NCBI RefSeq assembly: GCF_030463565.1
Contig: NC_134652.1
Span: 14,547,397-14,611,396 of the forward strand
Direction of reading: 5' to 3'
Length of the DNA stretch: 64,000 nt
Origin: Pelecanus crispus
Lineage: Eukaryota; Chordata; Aves; Pelecaniformes; Pelecanidae
Under the pieces are notes generated by a model. The model did no database searches. It had not been told where the DNA came from and saw only the letters and a program-made list of their open reading frames with translations. Position numbers and translations under genes: made by a program. Positions within the stretch are counted from its first letter, which is position 1; the number at the start of each line of letters is the position of its first letter. Shown one piece after another: positions 11,481 to 23,400 of this stretch.

Positions 11481-14351
11481 GCAGGGGCTGGGAGGGCTGT
11501 TGGGACCATGAAGAGGCAAGGTGAGACTGCCCTGCAGAATGCTCTTCATGTGCCTGTCAGATATTGCTGAAAGTGAGTGGCTGGAGTTTCACTGTCCCAG
11601 CCTGGTGTGGATGGAGTGTCTGTAACTTCAGCAGATTTGACCTGTGGATTTCAAGAAATCTTGTCATGCCTTCATAGTGCTGGGGACACGACTTACTTTT
11701 TATCAAGGAATCTGTCAGATCTGTAAGATTAAACTTGGTGTGTCTGTAGCAGACTTGAACCAAGCAGAGTGTTTCTGTACATGAAGATAGATGTGATGGG
11801 TATAAATTCCTCCAGTGAAGAGCTGTAACAAGGCCTGGGAGCTAGAAGGAAGCTCCAGAATTTGAGATTTAACTCCCAGTAGTTTCTCAGATAGAGAGAA
11901 AGAGCTTTTGTTGCAGAAATCCCTCTCCCTTCAGGACAGGGAAGGAGTAAAAGATTTGGGGAGATGCTTCATTTAAGATAGAAGTGTTGTTTGGACTGCT
12001 GGCTAGTCATCTGTTAACGTTTGGGCATTTCAGATGTGACCAAAGAAGTACCAAAATGCAGATATTTGTAATCTCCATTGGTGCTCCTTCATTGATTTCC
12101 CCTCAGATGTACACATGTGCAGGGGTGACTTCTGCCTTTTACTCCAATGAGTGGTTGTTCATGCAAAATACAAAAAGTTAGATGGGCTTGTTACCTGATT
12201 CTCTTTTTGGCTTGTTAACTCAGTCTGCCAGCTGTCTAGGAGAAAAAACGGGTGCTGAGCTATGACAGACTTTGTAACGATGCAGAGTAAGTTGGGGGGC
12301 ATGGTGCAGAAAGGAATATTACTTTGTATAAAAGATGATCTTAAAGAATGAGACTGTGATTGTATCCATGTTTCTTGTCAGGAGGAAGTGCCACTAAAAG
12401 TGAATAGTTGTGGGACTGTAGAACTATTAAGGCCAAAATTATGTCTTAAAAGTTCCTGTTTGAGGGTGGGAGACAGGATGACACTGACCAATAGTGCTTC
12501 TTTTTATTATAACTCCTTATATGTTAACCTTGATTACTATAGTGTGTATGTTTATCGATTGATGCGTGAACTCTTCTCATTTGCTATGACCTTTTGTTGG
12601 GCTAAATTCTCCCCCTCCCCCGCTTTTTTTTTTTTTTTTAATAGAAGGTATAAAAGCACAGTAGCATAGGGACAATGCAGGCAACTTTGTACTAGAGACT
12701 GCAAGCAAATAGAGAGGGATGGGGAAGACTAATTTTGTTATGAAAATGAGCATGCTAAGTAAAATACAGGTTCAAAACATGTGTTTGCTTGGGAAAGTTT
12801 ATGGTCTAAAGTTGATGTAGACTACAGCAAGCAACCGGAGAACAGCCATGTGGAGGAATAGCAGCTTTGCATTATTAAGATCATACAGTTAACAGCTCAG
12901 GTTATAAACTTCTACTGAGCAGTGCCTGCAATTCAGCAGCAGAAAAATTGTGCTTTGTGGGGAGGCTTGAGTGAGAAAAGGGTGGTGAGATGTTTTTGAG
13001 TAGACTTTGCATGTGTAAAAGGGATAGGTTGGGAGAAGCTGCCTGTAGCAGGGAGAGAGACGTAAATCCATAAGTAAACAAAACTATTTCATTTGTTACT
13101 TGAAGGTGAAGTGACTGGTGGAACTGACTAAATGAAATACTTTCAACATCTCACAAAACAAATGACTAGTCTAAGTAAGGTCAAAGTATCACTAACCTTT
13201 TGTTGTTTTTAAAAAAAAAATTAAAAAACAATTTGGAAATTAATACAATTTTCATCTGCAGTTCTTTTCACAGGGTAGAGTAGATGTCAGCAATGCTCTA
13301 GCATGTTGTGCTACACTCTGTTTTTTCTGCCCCAAATTAAAGTTTAAGTGTGAAAACAGAACTCATGCAGAATCCAAGCTCTGTTGTTTCTCAAAGAAGC
13401 AAGATGCTATCGTGATATTCATGGTGTGTTGCCTCCTAGAAGAGGCACTCCTAGCTAGAAGTGTTTCCTGCAGACTACAGAGATCACTGGCAACGTAGCA
13501 AGGAGCTGCTCCCTCTCAGGAGGCTGTAGCTGCTAAATCTCAGCCCTATTACACGCTATTCAAAATCAATCCACTTACCACCTTTGCCCTACAGCTGTAA
13601 GTGGCTGACACCCATTTGAGGGTGACCTGGAAGGCTTTATGGGAACACTTTAGCTATCCATACAGGAGAAGCTAATAAAAAGTATATTGAGCTTCCAAAT
13701 CTCTACAAGGATCCTTCCTAAATTGAGTGCTGTTTTTTTTCAATGTCAACTCTGTGATTACCAGAACTAATTCTCTGCTGATGGCAGAAGATAGCAGGCA
13801 TTAAGCAGGGAAATCTGAAGAGGTAAAAGGGGAAAGTAACAATTACAAAGTTGTTGGAGACTGTATGCCCAGAATAAAGAAGGGCCCATTGCTTTTGTTT
13901 TATATAAAATAAGCATTCCCCCTGACACTGCAATAAAGCACAGGATGAACAATGAGGAGAATATTTTACAGAAGGGAAAGAGAATGATGGGGGAGAAAAT
14001 AATCAAGTGTACAGAAAGTAATCAATTAGTATCCCACAATCCTGCTCTTTTAAGAAGTGTTGTATTTGGTTCTGTGTTTATGGGTCCATAGAGGAGAAAT
14101 TCCTGAAATTCTATTTCTTTCGAAGGACCTGGACAAAATGCTGTTGCTGTCAAGGCTCAGTACTTTGAGTAAATCATCAGTATTGGTATTTTGAATATTT
14201 CTTGTGGTGACACAAAGGTAACATTGTATCAGATAAGTTCCTGTGTCTGTTCCTCAGCTCTGCTGTGTTATCATTCGGTTGGAACATAAGTGAACAGTGC
14301 TTTACCTCTGTAGAAAATAATTACAAGTTCTTCTGTGTTCACAGGCTTTGA

Positions 14352-14484
14352 ATGCAGTCTGTGTCCAAGAAGTATGAAGAGGAGACACCTTCTCTGCACT
14401 GGGGGATGGATCCTGTGTTTTCTGCGTTTGCAAGACTCTATATTAAAGATATAAAAGAAATGAGAGAATCTAAACAAGTGCCAG
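14352..14484 (+). CDS. STN1: STN1 coding exon 1
   Basis: Encodes residues 1-44 and the first base of codon 45, with the family signature [15 protein letters not shown] near the N terminus. A good acceptor (TTCTGTGTTCACAG, ending at 14344) precedes seven untranslated bases, so at least one noncoding exon lies upstream. The ATG has T at -3 and C at +4, a weak context, and an in-frame TGA at 14349-14351. The Met at codon 19 sits in a stronger context. The donor is CAG|GTATGT. Confidence 0.95.
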
Positions 14485-17400
14485 GTATGTACTTATGTGT
14501 ACTGATTATGATGCACACAGAATTATAATTGATTTGTTATACTTTTTATCAAGGGGTTGCAGAACGCTTCACGAACACCAGTAATTTTGCATGCCCCTAA
14601 GCTAAGTGACATTAGTACCTTTAACAGTTCTAAGAACAACAGGTTGTGTGCGAAATATATGTGAAAAATAAAACATGTCTGTTTTAATGGCTTTTCTTCC
14701 TCTCATATACATAGATACAGAATCTCTTTTACATTAAGGTAATGTTGCGTTTCCTTTGTGTGGTAGTGTGTGTTGTATTCTGATAAAGTTAACTCTAAAA
14801 ATGCTGGTCCTTTCTGGCCATATGTGTTATATCTTTCCACTGTCTCTACAACATTTGAGAATGATTTTATGCCTCTTTGTTGCAAAATTTTGATAGTTGA
14901 TGACATTGCTGGGTGTACATGTTCTGCTTTTTCCTCTGGATATTGGTATATTATAAAACCAATACAGGTTTTGAGGCTTTGTCTGTTTAATTTCTAGATA
15001 TGATAGATATATGACATTCTTCATACATTGGAACAACCTTATTGTAAATTCTGGCATCTGTGCTGAATCTTACACCACACCTTTTATTTCCTAACCATTG
15101 TTGGAAATTGTATGCTTTGCATTCTGTTTCCTGCTGGTCTTCAGCCAATATCACCCACATGTGTACATTGTCTAAAGCAACATGGGTCTGACCTTGAATT
15201 TCTGTTTTCACTACAAAGACTTTAGACTGCAGTATGTTTTCTGCTGTAGAAGGGTTCATTACTCCAAACTAAAGCTTGACAAGGTGTGAGATTATCAGGG
15301 AGAAACCCGACGAATTTAGAATTAATGAGAAAAAGCAGTAAACCCAAAGCAGAGTGTATGTTTTTGGTTTGGTTTTGGTGTTTTGTTTGGGTGGGGTTTT
15401 TTTTTCCCCCCTCCATAGAGACAAGATACATGTGTCTTGCTCTTTGAATATGCCCTGCTTTGTAGGTTTTGTTACTTATTTTTCTTCAACAGCAAGGATA
15501 ACAGCAGTGATGATGACAGAAAGGAAGGACTGGTGGGGTTTTTTTTGCTCTTCTCACCACCATTTTTGTGTATGTAGGGACTTCACAAACTGCAAAGGCC
15601 AGTATATATACCTCTTTGTTATTTAACATGATGGGAGACTTTTGTCTTAAATCTGTAGCAAGAATTGGGCTACAGTCTGTTGTTGATGTTTGTATTAGAG
15701 TAGTACTTACAGGCCTTTTTAAAGTGTGCAGTTTTATAGTAGTACTGGTGTAGCAAATGCATCTGGTAAAAACTGTTCCTGTTTCAATTAGAGACATTTT
15801 AATTGGTTTCAAACAAAATACAAAATAATGCAGCAGAATAGGACTGTAGTTTGGGCTTGGACATTAGTACATACACACTCAAAGATATATTCAGAAGAAT
15901 TAAACTTAAAAACATCAACAAACATCTCACAAGAGCAGGAACAGTCCTAGAAAGTACCATCCTGATTCTTTTTTCTTTTTTTTTTTTTCCCCCTTTAAAT
16001 TACATGAATTTCCCTTCTCACTTCCCTTCCTGTTCTTTTACTTAAGTGAGTTGTCTTCTGATTCAGGAACTCTTTCAATTTTGTTACTACTTTTTTTGTA
16101 AGATGATCCTAAGGAAGTGGTATCTGTCCTGTTAAGATATCAGCCTTTAGAATTGGTGCACATGAGCTTTCTCCACTTCCTGTGCATCTGGCGTTTTGCA
16201 CAACTAAGCTTGCTTGCAATCCTGTATCGTTTTCTAAACCAAATGTTAAAGAATAAAATGAAATTTCATAGAGCAAACATCCTGAATTTTGTTCGTTCTT
16301 CTGGCGCTGTGAATATACCAAACCAGACATCTTTCAGTGTATCTTATTTATTGGCAACAAATGATAGCACAACAGACACACTAAAAAAATATATTTTGGG
16401 GAAGGAAGAAGGTAGGTGTTTGCTGTCAATGTTTCCTGCCTTTAATGGGTTTCCTAAAGACCAGCTGAAGCTAAGCATGTGATTGGCCATAAATGAGTCA
16501 TTAAGTAATGGTAATTAAGAATGAATGAGTGCAAAATGAAGAGTTGTAACTAGGAGGAATGGAAAGAAACACAGACTGAATGTCAGGAAAAACATCCTTA
16601 GAATGACATCTGCTAAACTGGGGAGCAGCTTTCCCAGGAAAAAGGTGGGATGGCCTTCACTGGGATTGTTTATATCCTGACTGTACAGATTGCCAGGAAT
16701 TTACTGTACGGAATGGTCTTGCATTGGCCCTGAGGAAATGGACTGAATGACCTAATAAGTTTTTTTCGTTACCATTTTTAAGCATTAGGATTTGATGCCA
16801 CAATGACTAATGCCTTAAAACAACACAGAGGAAAGCAGTAAACCTGGCCAATTACTCTCCTGCTATAAATGGTGACAAGAAGGCTGGAAAACCTCCCAGA
16901 TAAAAACAGCAATTGTGTTGTTTCAGAGGCCTTGAAATGAGAGTGGGTGTCAAACTTGGTTGTAACACATAATCACATGATGGAAATGAGCTTTTCTCAG
17001 AGTTACCATGCACCACTGCATTGTGACAGCTTATCAACAAGCAAGGGAAGCTACAAATAGCATAAAAGGAGGTAATAATAATTAAAGCATGGCAAACAGC
17101 TCAGTAAGGCTGGTAAAGGCATGACCGGAACTTGCCCTAAAGAGCTCTGTATCTATAGCCCCCTATACTGCTGCTGTGGCTTCCTGTTGTGGTAACAGCA
17201 TGTTGATGTATGTGTTATTGACTGGATTACTAGGAGCTTGACTGAATGTGCTTGCACATACCTTCAAACGTTTAGTATATTTTTATTGCTACCGATATGA
17301 ACATAATTTGAACAAATAAGCTGTCAGGAGAAACAATTTACCCCTTGAAGTCATCAAGTTCGATAACTTTTAATAGTGTAAATATAATTTCATCTTTCAA

Positions 17401-20400
17401 ATGAATTCAGGTAGTTTCTTGGAGAGTAAGGGTGGAGTTCTATGTGAGTTTGTGGTGATGGAGAGAACCAGTTTTTTCTGGTCTCTGTCATTTGCCAAAA
17501 CTCAGCTTACTAACTGGGAAATGAACATAGTAAGGTGTTGCTTGCTTGCACAGTCAAGAGCTTGGAGTCTCTACTCCACAGACTTAGCCTGAAACTGACC
17601 CAGGCCGCCTTTTATAGAGATTTTGTAAGGTTTAGTGAGTAATTATATACACTGGGAGCATCTCCACTGAGGGTTTCTATAGCAGTGTTTATTGGCGTCC
17701 TGGTAAATGGAATGAGAGAAAAGTGGACAGACCTGCTACACATTCTCTACACCAGACCTGACCGGTGACTGCACGATTAGTATAGCCAGCTCTAAGATGA
17801 CAGTGATAGATGTGTCCTTAAAACATCGCAGTGGATTTTTATGAGCAAAACTTCTGTTTATGAGCTGCTTGGCTGATACCTGTGATTTTCTTCTGAAACT
17901 TTGGTTTTTTTTGTCTTTCTTACATGAATAAAGTTAATTCCAGGCTCATTTAAGGCTGCTAGCTATGTAGGACAAGTTATTTTTGGATTTTGGTTTTGAT
18001 TTTTTTTTTTTTTAAAATACAGGACGCTTTTCTGACTCCCTTGCTGCACTGTTTCTCTTTCCCTTTGTAAGAATAAGACTTGCCACAGTGTATGGAGCCA
18101 AATGTTCCCTTCTGAGTCCCTTGAGTTACCTAGTTTTTAGAAGACAGTTATTGAACATCCCAGATGACGTATCTCGGTAAAGTAGTGGTGTTCAAAAACT
18201 GAAGAAAACACATTGACTGAAAATTAGCCGGCCCAGGATATATCTGGAACTTATTGCCCTATTATCCTCCTGCTAGTGCACTGTGAAGCTTCAGTGTATG
18301 TTTACATCAGTGTTTGTTAACAACATTTGTCACTCTCTGGAAAGGGATTACAGCATGTTTCAACCTCAGTGCTGTCAAAGTCCACTGGGCTCTGATTCCT
18401 CAGTTTCCTGGACATGTTTTTACATGTTGTTATTATTCAAGTCATCTTTATAGATGCACAAAAATAGCTTTGAAGGGATGTTTTTAGAATGTGTTATTTC
18501 AGAAACTGAAGTTCAGGATGGTGTCCACAATGACTGCATAGTGTACTCCACAATATAAGAGGGTTGTTTCTCTCCCCCCACCCCCCATGGCTCCCGTTCT
18601 TTTAGAAATGAAAGACAGAATTATGTTAGTTTTCCTTTTGGAGGCTCTGCCTTAATCAGGAACAGCTGCATTGTGAGAAGCTCAAACTGCTTTCATTGTG
18701 TTCTATTTATTTATTCTGAAGCCCGATGAAGATGTAAAAAAAACCCAACAAAACAAACCAAAATGGAAAAACAAAACAAAAAACAGCTAAAAAACCCCTA
18801 ATGCCTGCAGCAAACAAACTGTTTTTCAGATCCAAGTGTGCGAGAAAACAAGAGGTTAATAAAGTTCTGACATTCTACAAAAGCAAGCTTTTGGTATCCT
18901 TAGTAGAGCTGATACTTTCTTCCTTCTAGTGTTCCCAGTCCTCAACTGATCCAGGGGATTTTTCACATGACTAGGCATTGTATAATTTAAGATGTATTAA
19001 ATATGTAAGTAAGTATGGGTTTTACTGACAAATGTGACTATGCAGGGTGGGATGTTGAAAGAAATAGTTATACCTATCAAGAATGTTTTGTGTCTAGGTA
19101 TATTCTTTTATAACGGACATCCAGTAAGACAGGTGGATGTTGTTGGCATAGTGGTTCAAACGAAAGAGCGAGATGCCTTTTATATTTATGGAGGTAAGAA
19201 AAGTTTCTTTCTTCTTGCACTTATCAGCCTTCTAATCTTAGTTACTGTTAGAGCTTAAAGGTTGCCTTATTTGATCATTGTCTGTTCTTGAAACAAGTGT
19301 GCTCTTAGCCTAACATAATGTTAGATTGTCAGATTATGTAGCAAACTTAGGGAAACTAATGTTTATCTCCACTTCAAAAGCAGAGAAACAGTTAAAACAG
19401 AGTAACTGATTTGTTTGGGATCATCTAGCAAATCTTAATTTTGGTTATTGCTTTGCCACTGGATTCCACCATCATCTTCAGATATATGTCTGTGCAGTTC
19501 CTTTGGTCAGATATAAACAGATTTAAGTGCCCACAAATAGAAAGTCGCTTCTTCCTTTTTTGAGCCTTAGAAATCCCTTCTGACTCTGTGTATGTTTTGT
19601 CGTATCTTGGAGCCAGCTTTTAATAGCAGTCAGGAGCTTGTTTATAGTTAGATGTGTAAGAGTCTTAGCAAATCCAACTCAAGCATCATAGTACCAGTCC
19701 TTGCCAACATGAGCTTGGAGCTGTCTCCTCCCTATTGCTTCTCCCAATATTCAGACTATTTTATTAACATGGAAACATCTGATAGTCATTTTGTTCAGCT
19801 GTCTCTCTCATCTGGAGAAAAAGCAGAGTGGAGTAGTGGTGATGTGGCAAGTTTCAAAAGGTGGGGGAGGTCATCTCACAGTAGGAAGGGGGAGCCAAAT
19901 GCATTGATCCTATCAAAGCACTTGAAGGACTCGTGTCCTGTGTCTTCCTCTGCCATGGGTTTCTACATGATGGAGGTAAGTCAGGAGCACCTCTTCTTAC
20001 CCAATTCCCTCACTTACAAAATTGCATCAGCAGCAATTCCCTGACTCATGGGAGTATTGTGAAGATGTAGTTGACAACTTAACCAGGTCCTATCTTCCAC
20101 AACGCCTTGCAGTTGCATCATACTGCTGCAGAGTAGCATTAACTCCTAGTGCATATAGCATACCCCGCACTGGGTGCGGCTGCTTAGAGTTGACTCTGTG
20201 CTCTATAGAAATGCCTCTGCAAGCTTCTTAGAGTGGATATTTTTCTAGATTTTTTTCTTTAGGTCTAATTTCTGGATGTTTGTTATTACCCTGCCATTAT
20301 ATTAAATAACAAGTTGATGTAAATATTTTGAAGCACAAGTTTCTCTGGCACTTAAAGTAGCACAGGCTAAACAAGCACCTAAGTTAAGAGGTGGAGATGT

Positions 20401-23400
20401 AATTGATGATGTAATGAAGTGTTGAAACATAAACTGAATGTCAGCTATTATTCTTTTATTGCATAGTATGCAAATGCAGTTATCGTTCCATGAGAACAGA
20501 GGAAGACAGAATCAAAATGAACAAGACAAAACTGATTCTGTGGGCAAGGGTTTCCTACGCTGCTCTCAGCATTAGTTTGGATGTAAACTTGTTGGGAATG
20601 TTTGATTGGGGCAGAAAATGGAAGAATAGACATAAAAAGAAACTGCAGAGTAGTGGAATTAAGGCCTTAGTGTTAGATCAGCTCACCTTTAAGTACAGCT
20701 CTCGGTGAGCCTGGCTTCCTGCTGTCCTTTCACATCCAACTCCACTCTTTGTTCCAGCAGTTCCTGGATTGAGCTTTCAGGCTACCTGCCAGGGTGCCCC
20801 TCCCCAGCCTGCCCTCTCTTTCAGGCAGGCTGACTCTGCCAGGATAAAATTGTAACTTCTTAGACAGTTTCCTGCTTGTAACTTCTTGCATCTCAGTTCA
20901 ACAGACTGTGTTTGGTGAGTCACAGAGCAGGAGCTGCATCAATTGGAGTGCTGTACACTGTTCAGTACTTGCTCACTTTCCGTCTGCTTAAAAGTGACTT
21001 ACAAAGTAGCTCCCCCTTTGTACTTTTTCCTCTGATAGAGAACTGAAATGTCTTTGTGTCACTGCCACTATCTCCCCCCTCATTTCCTATCTGTCTACTT
21101 CAGAATACACACTGCTCATTTTAAGAGAAGCTTAGGGCCTCTCTGTGCTGAAAACCATACAGCCAGAACTGGTGACAAAATAATAATTGTAAAAGAGAGT
21201 GAATTGACTCTTAAAAAAAAAAAAAAATCATGCTGTGTAAAACCTGATTTTTGACATTTTGATTTGATTGTTTATTGCTGCTATTATGGTCAGTTAGGAG
21301 AAGGATATCTAATGAAAGTGTAGCTTTGAATAAGCTCATATTTTAGCTAATGCACCTTTCTGACCTTTTTTCCTTTCCTTTTTAACAAAACCAAACATCA
21401 CATGTGGTTTTCCTTATATTCCAGAACTGTTTTGAAAGGCTAAAAGGCACCTGCCATAAAAACATGAAAAAAATCTCACTGGGATCTCAGTAGGCTCACA
21501 TAGGCCCTATAAGAACCATACCCTTTTTATTATAAAGAAATAAAAATGAATGCAATTATCTCATTTACCAGGTAGCTTTGAGAGTGCTACCCCCCAAACA
21601 GTTAATGTAAGAGTCAAAAAAACCCAACCAAACAAAACAAACCAGAAAAACAAAAAAAACATACCCACAAAAAACAAACAAACAAAAGTTTAAACCCAAG
21701 GAGATGAGGAAGGGCGGCACAGGCAGCACAGGAAGTTTTCAAAAGCCTGTAGACCCCTTGAGTGCATTCAAAATAGATTAACATTCTCCTGTCTAATTAG
21801 AATGCAATTGCAAGAGTTCTCATTCATCTGTACTTCAGGAGTTATTTGTCTTTTTGCTCAAAGCTTTTATTTGTGAGCTGGGAAAACTTTGTTTTGGAGC
21901 CTTGCTCTGCTACCAGATTCCCCATGTGGTCATGAGCAGGTCAATCTCTCAGGACTCCATTTTCAGCTGTTACATTGATGAGGAAGAGTCTGGCTTCCTA
22001 ATCCTTCAGTCTTGTTTGTTTTGCTTCTAGGCCCTTCTTAGGAAGCATATCTGTCGCAGTTGGTGCAACAGCCAGTCACAAGCTGGAACACCTAGAAGCT
22101 GCAGTAATGTAATCATGAAATGTCATCTGCCCTGTTCCTTATTGCCATTGTTGGCTTGCATGAATGGCTTGGCATGGTATATGGGGGCTCTGACTCCTAC
22201 TAAAATAGTTACTTTTTGTCTAAACCAAGGAGAGGAAATCATAGAATCATAGAATCGTTTAGGTTGGAAAAGACCTTTAAGATCATCCACTCCAACCATT
22301 AACCTACACTACCAAGTCTACTCTAAACCAGTCAAGGGTAGACTAGACTAAACCATGTCCCAAAGTGCCACATCTACCCGTTTTTTTGAACACTTCCAGG
22401 GATGGTGACTCCACCACCTCTCTGGGCAGCCTGTTCCAATTCTTGACCACCCTTTCCGTAAAGAAATTTTTCCTAATATCCAACCTAAACCTCCCCTGGT
22501 GCAGCTTAAGCCCATTTCCTCTTGTCCTATCGCTAACTAAAAATCCTACCAGCTAGGTCATTATCTATGTTCTGGTACAAAATGAAAGCTGCTGAAATAG
22601 CTGCAGACATAGCAGCTCAAAACGGGGATAGCAATGAGATAAGCATACATATAAATGCTGTGTGTTTGTTACTAGGAATGTGCAGCTAAGCCACTGGGAA
22701 ACAGGAAGGCAAGACAATGATTTGAAATTGGACCCCCCAAATAGGGAGATTGTTTTGAAACATGAGACAATGCAAAAGCATTTTGCTTTGATGCTATGGT
22801 TCCTGGAGGAAATGAGTGCAGGTACCAATCAGTATCTTCCTGGTAAACATTGTTGTTACTTTCGTAGTCATGGATCTGGTTTAAGGAGCAGAAGAAAATT
22901 GCAGATTCCAATTTGTGAAGAGTGGAAGCTCAGTCTTTGAGATGGCTACATTCAAGGAGCTTGGAGCGTTGGCCTGGTCTGGAAATGTGATCCTTGCTGT
23001 GGTTTGACAGACATTTAGTGCCTTTTTATTTAGAGAGTGTTTGTTGGATGTGCCATCTATATACAGTCTCTTGATCTGTAGAACAATTGATTCTTCTGAT
23101 AGGTTTTTATTTTTCTTTGGGTTTTGTCTTTTTCTGGTGTCCTTGACAATGCAGTGCCTGGGACAGAAATTGCAAAATTTATTTTGGTTAGGTACTAGGA
23201 AGACAGGAAAAGCTAGACAGCTCCCATGCTCAGGAGATGGTGTTAAGCTTTTTTGGCAACGGAAGTGGCTTGCATGTCACCAGTATATGTACTTTAAGTT
23301 GGGAATTCCTGGCCTAGAGCAGAACCACAAGCATGTGCTGTTCTCTGTCCTGCCTGGCTAGAGGAGCTGCCTTTCTGCTCTCTGGAACATCTTCTTATAT

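Larger units (their letters stand above)
10661..14344. other. Non-coding DNA between LTR and first STN1 coding exon
   Basis: Holds a 33-bp imperfect tandem duplication (11391-11443) and the second copy of the 40-bp repeat (11441-11480), plus short T and A runs (12624-12639, 13210-13228). No CpG-rich block is present. The 5' noncoding exon or exons of STN1 must lie here or further left, but I could not place them. Confidence 0.6.

Noticed and set aside
16117-16482. 121-codon open frame in the first STN1 intron
   Set aside because: Hydrophobic and AT-driven composition, no family signature, and not bounded by good splice sites.
19652-20044. 130-codon open frame in the second STN1 intron
   Set aside because: No recognised similarity; Ser-rich, intronic and without convincing start context.
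20165-20179. Short hairpin CCGCAC-TGG-GTGCGG
   Set aside because: A six-bp stem with a three-base loop is expected by chance in a window this size, and nothing around it suggests a small RNA.
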